7,535 nt of DNA from positions 1-7,535 of the forward strand of contig JAQXNW010000029.1 of NCBI GenBank assembly GCA_029098205.1. The letters run 5' to 3'. Shown one piece after another: positions 5,931 through 7,535 of the stretch. The DNA comes from Eubacteriales bacterium. Its GTDB lineage: Bacteria > Bacillota > Clostridia > Peptostreptococcales > Anaerovoracaceae. The number at the start of each line of letters is the position of its first letter. Position 1 is the stretch's first letter. Under the pieces are notes generated by a model that was not told where the DNA came from, did no database searches, and saw only the letters and a list, made by a program, of their open reading frames with translations. Position numbers and translations under genes: made by a program.

Positions 5931-5954
5931 AAGGCGGCAGAGTGTTTTAGAAAT

Positions 5955-5960
5955 GGGAGG
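5955..5960 (+). promoter_or_regulatory. Ribosome binding site of the DUF6110-like gene
   Basis: GGGAGG lies 7 nt before ATG 5968. An earlier in-frame ATG at 5953 overlaps this site and has nothing comparable before it, so translation starts at 5968. Confidence 0.85.
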
Positions 5961-5967
5961 AATAGCA

Positions 5968-6318
5968 ATGAAAGCGGAAGATTGGGGAAAACTTGGCCTG
6001 TTTGCAGGCGGCGTACTGTTTGGAACTGCGGGTATTTCGATTCTTAAGAGCCAGGATATGAAGAAGGCGTATACACAGTGCACAGCTGCCGTACTTCGCG
6101 GAAAAGATTCCATTATGAAGTGCGGGACGATGATTCGCGAAAACTGCGGAGATATTCACGCGGACGCGGTCGACATCAATGAAAAGCGCTATGCGGAAGC
6201 GGAGAAGAAAGAGATCGAGAAGGCACGTCAGATGGTAGAAGAGGCGCAGGCAAAGATTGATCAGTATGAGAAGGCGAAAGACAGGAAGGCAGAGGATAAG
6301 AAGGAAGAGGAGAAGTAA
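5968..6318 (+). CDS. DUF6110-like membrane-anchored coiled-coil protein, partner gene of the metal ATPase
   Basis: A 116-residue protein. Seen: a short glycine-rich hydrophobic stretch, LGLFAGGVLFGTAGISIL (9-26), that could be one membrane helix; a conserved-looking middle, KKAYTQCTAAVLRGKD (32-47); and a strongly charged, probably coiled-coil tail (about 70-116) ending in a run of K and E. From memory this pattern, and its place just before a P1B-type ATPase, match DUF6110 proteins of Firmicutes; their function is not established to my knowledge. Cysteines C38, C52 and C60 are too few and scattered to define a metal site. The stop is 2 nt before the ATPase ATG, and the ATPase ribosome site lies in its last codons, so the two are translationally coupled. 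It may be a small accessory subunit or regulator of the pump, which is inference from context. Confidence 0.75.
   Translation: MKAEDWGKLGLFAGGVLFGTAGISILKSQDMKKAYTQCTAAVLRGKDSIMKCGTMIRENCGDIHADAVDINEKRYAEAEKKEIEKARQMVEEAQAKIDQYEKAKDRKAEDKKEEEK
6307..6312 (+). promoter_or_regulatory. Ribosome binding site of the ATPase gene inside the end of the upstream gene
   Basis: GAGGAG lies 8 nt before ATG 6321, within the final codons of the DUF6110-like gene, which supports coupled translation. Confidence 0.75.
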
Positions 6319-6320
6319 TC

Positions 6321-7535
6321 ATGCTTTTTCAGGTACTTCATACATCTTCGTCCAGGATGCGCGTGCATCTGGCAGCGGCTTCTCTCACGCCGAATCAGGC
6401 GGATGTGCTGGAATACTTTGTCCGGAAATCTCCCTGTGTAGAGAAGGCCCGGGTGTACGAGCGTACCGGCGATATGGTTGTGTTTTTCCTGCCGGGCATG
6501 GAAGAGCAGGCAAAGGAGAGAATCTCGGAAGCGGACTTTGACGACGAAAAGCAGAAGCTGATGGTACCGGAGTCGACCGGACGGGAGATCGAACGGAAAT
6601 ACGAAGAAAAATTGACATTTACCGTACTCGGGCACTTCTTCCGGAAATTGTTCTTCCCGGTTCCGCTTCGGACGGCGTGGACCGTTGTTACATCGATCCG
6701 GTACTTTAAGATGGGCTTTGACAGTCTCCGAAAGGGAAAACTGGAGGTTCCGGTGCTGGATGCCAGCGCGATCGGCGCGTCGATGCTGACGGGCGATTTC
6801 GATACGGCGGCGTCTGTTATGTTCCTCCTTCATGTCGGAGAAATTCTGGAGGAGTGGACGCACAAGAAGTCGGTGGATGATCTTGCAAGCACTATGTCGC
6901 TCCGCGTGGATCATGTCTGGAAGAGAACGGCGGACGGAGACAATCTGGTTCCGGTTTCGGAAATTCAGGCGGGTGACAGGATTGTCGTCCGCATGTCCGA
7001 AGTGATCCCGATGGATGGAATCGTGACAGAGGGAGAGGCGACGGTAAACCAGTCTTCGATGACGGGGGAGTCAGTGCCGATTCTGAAGAACGCAGATTCG
7101 CTGGTATATGCGGGTACGGTCGTCGAAGAAGGCTCCATCTGCTGCCGCGTGACAAAAGTCAGCGGAAGCGGGCGGTATGACCAGATCGTCCGGATGATCG
7201 AGGATTCCGAAAAACTGAAGTCGGCGACGGAAACCAGAGCCTTCCATCTGGCGGACCGGCTTGTCCCGTGGAGCCTGGGAGGAACGATCGTTACCTGGCT
7301 TCTGACCAGAAACATCACGAAGGCTTTGTCCTTCCTGATGGTGGATTTCTCGTGCGCGCTCAAGCTTTCAATGCCGCTCACCGTTCTTTCCGCGATTCGG
7401 GAAGCCGGGGAACGAGATATTACCGTTAAGGGCGGAAAATTCCTGGAGGCAGTGGCTCTTTCGGATACGATTGTGTTCGACAAGACGGGACCGCTTACCT
7501 ACGCGACGCCGGAGGTTGTGAAAATTGTGCCTTTC
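6321..7535 (+). CDS. P1B-type heavy-metal translocating ATPase with FSCALK membrane motif, 3' end cut by window
   Basis: 405 codons, open to the window edge; the ATP-binding half and last membrane helices lie outside. Family role: ATP-driven movement of a transition metal across the cell membrane through an aspartyl-phosphate intermediate. Seen in order: an N-terminal HMA-like domain without CxxC (about 5-60, including RMRVHLAA, QADVLEYF and RTGDMVVFF); hydrophobic segments near 105-127, 143-158 and 162-178; an actuator domain with the dephosphorylation motif TGES (248-251); membrane segments near 314-329 and 335-358; and the phosphorylation site D387 in FDKTG. Two oddities: the metal-site motif CPC is replaced by F343-S-C345, followed by ALK (K348); and the invariant-looking DKTGT reads DKTGP (P391). 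The metal cannot be assigned. The neighbouring Mn exporter makes manganese or iron reasonable guesses, but this is only context. It follows the DUF6110-like gene by 2 nt. Confidence 0.92.
   Translation, partial: MLFQVLHTSSSRMRVHLAAASLTPNQADVLEYFVRKSPCVEKARVYERTGDMVVFFLPGMEEQAKERISEADFDDEKQKLMVPESTGREIERKYEEKLTFTVLGHFFRKLFFPVPLRTAWTVVTSIRYFKMGFDSLRKGKLEVPVLDASAIGASMLTGDFDTAASVMFLLHVGEILEEWTHKKSVDDLASTMSLRVDHVWKRTADGDNLVPVSEIQAGDRIVVRMSEVIPMDGIVTEGEATVNQSSMTGESVPILKNADSLVYAGTVVEEGSICCRVTKVSGSGRYDQIVRMIEDSEKLKSATETRAFHLADRLVPWSLGGTIVTWLLTRNITKALSFLMVDFSCALKLSMPLTVLSAIREAGERDITVKGGKFLEAVALSDTIVFDKTGPLTYATPEVVKIVPF

Noticed and set aside
5867..5950. Possible 27-residue leader peptide (ATG 5867 to TAG 5948-5950) spanning the terminator
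   Set aside because: Translation here would be an attractive attenuation device, but no ribosome binding site precedes the ATG and the codons show no regulatory run of one amino acid.
5656..6159. Several overlapping minus-strand open frames of 70-74 codons in the leader region
   Set aside because: None has a convincing ribosome site or recognisable protein features, and the same DNA is better explained by RNA structure and the plus-strand gene.
6261..6914. Minus-strand open frame of 217 codons
   Set aside because: It lies antisense to the DUF6110-like and ATPase genes and is low-complexity and arginine-rich, with no recognisable domain.

Overview
The window looks like chromosomal DNA of a Clostridia-type Firmicute. 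The grounds are: strong GGAGG-type ribosome binding sites at nearly every gene; sigma-A-like promoters; roughly half G+C with many CCG, CGG, GCG and CTG codons; the aminotransferase (DapL) route to diaminopimelate; and a small DUF6110-like protein paired with a heavy-metal P-type ATPase, a pairing I associate with this phylum. A finer taxonomic placement is not supported. I see no transposase, phage gene, CRISPR array, tRNA or rRNA. Eight protein genes account for most of the sequence.

Left part (1-2600). On the minus strand, a glutaredoxin-like protein (971-1294) is followed by a beta-hydroxyacid dehydrogenase of the 3-hydroxyisobutyrate / tartronate-semialdehyde reductase type, whose last codons run off the left edge. 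An extended -10 promoter lies in front of the glutaredoxin. Divergently on the plus strand is an Old Yellow Enzyme-type flavin oxidoreductase (1527-2513). A nearly perfect 16-bp stem at 2543-2593, with A and T tracts on its two sides, serves as a bidirectional terminator between it and the convergent dap operon.

Middle part (2600-4950). dapF (diaminopimelate epimerase) and dapL (LL-diaminopimelate aminotransferase) form a two-gene minus-strand operon with a 19-nt gap. It is driven by a near-consensus promoter (TTGACA, 17 nt, TAAAAT) at 4748-4776. Together the two enzymes convert tetrahydrodipicolinate to meso-diaminopimelate for cell wall and lysine.

Right part (4950-7535). All genes are on the plus strand and concern metal ions: mntP (manganese exporter, TTG start), then a 414-nt gene-free stretch, then a DUF6110-like membrane-anchored coiled-coil protein and a P1B-type ATPase cut by the right edge. 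The ATPase has an unusual FSCALK membrane motif in place of CPC, and DKTGP in place of DKTGT at the phosphorylation site.

The gene-free stretch (5554-5967) is the most interesting part. It holds two promoter candidates, repeated ATCGATC elements, several stable hairpins and a strong intrinsic terminator ending only 25 nt before the ribosome binding site of the DUF6110/ATPase pair. With no room for a promoter after that terminator, the pair is probably expressed by regulated read-through: a candidate undescribed leader RNA, or a stand-alone small RNA with leaky termination. I could not match it to any riboswitch or small-RNA class I know.
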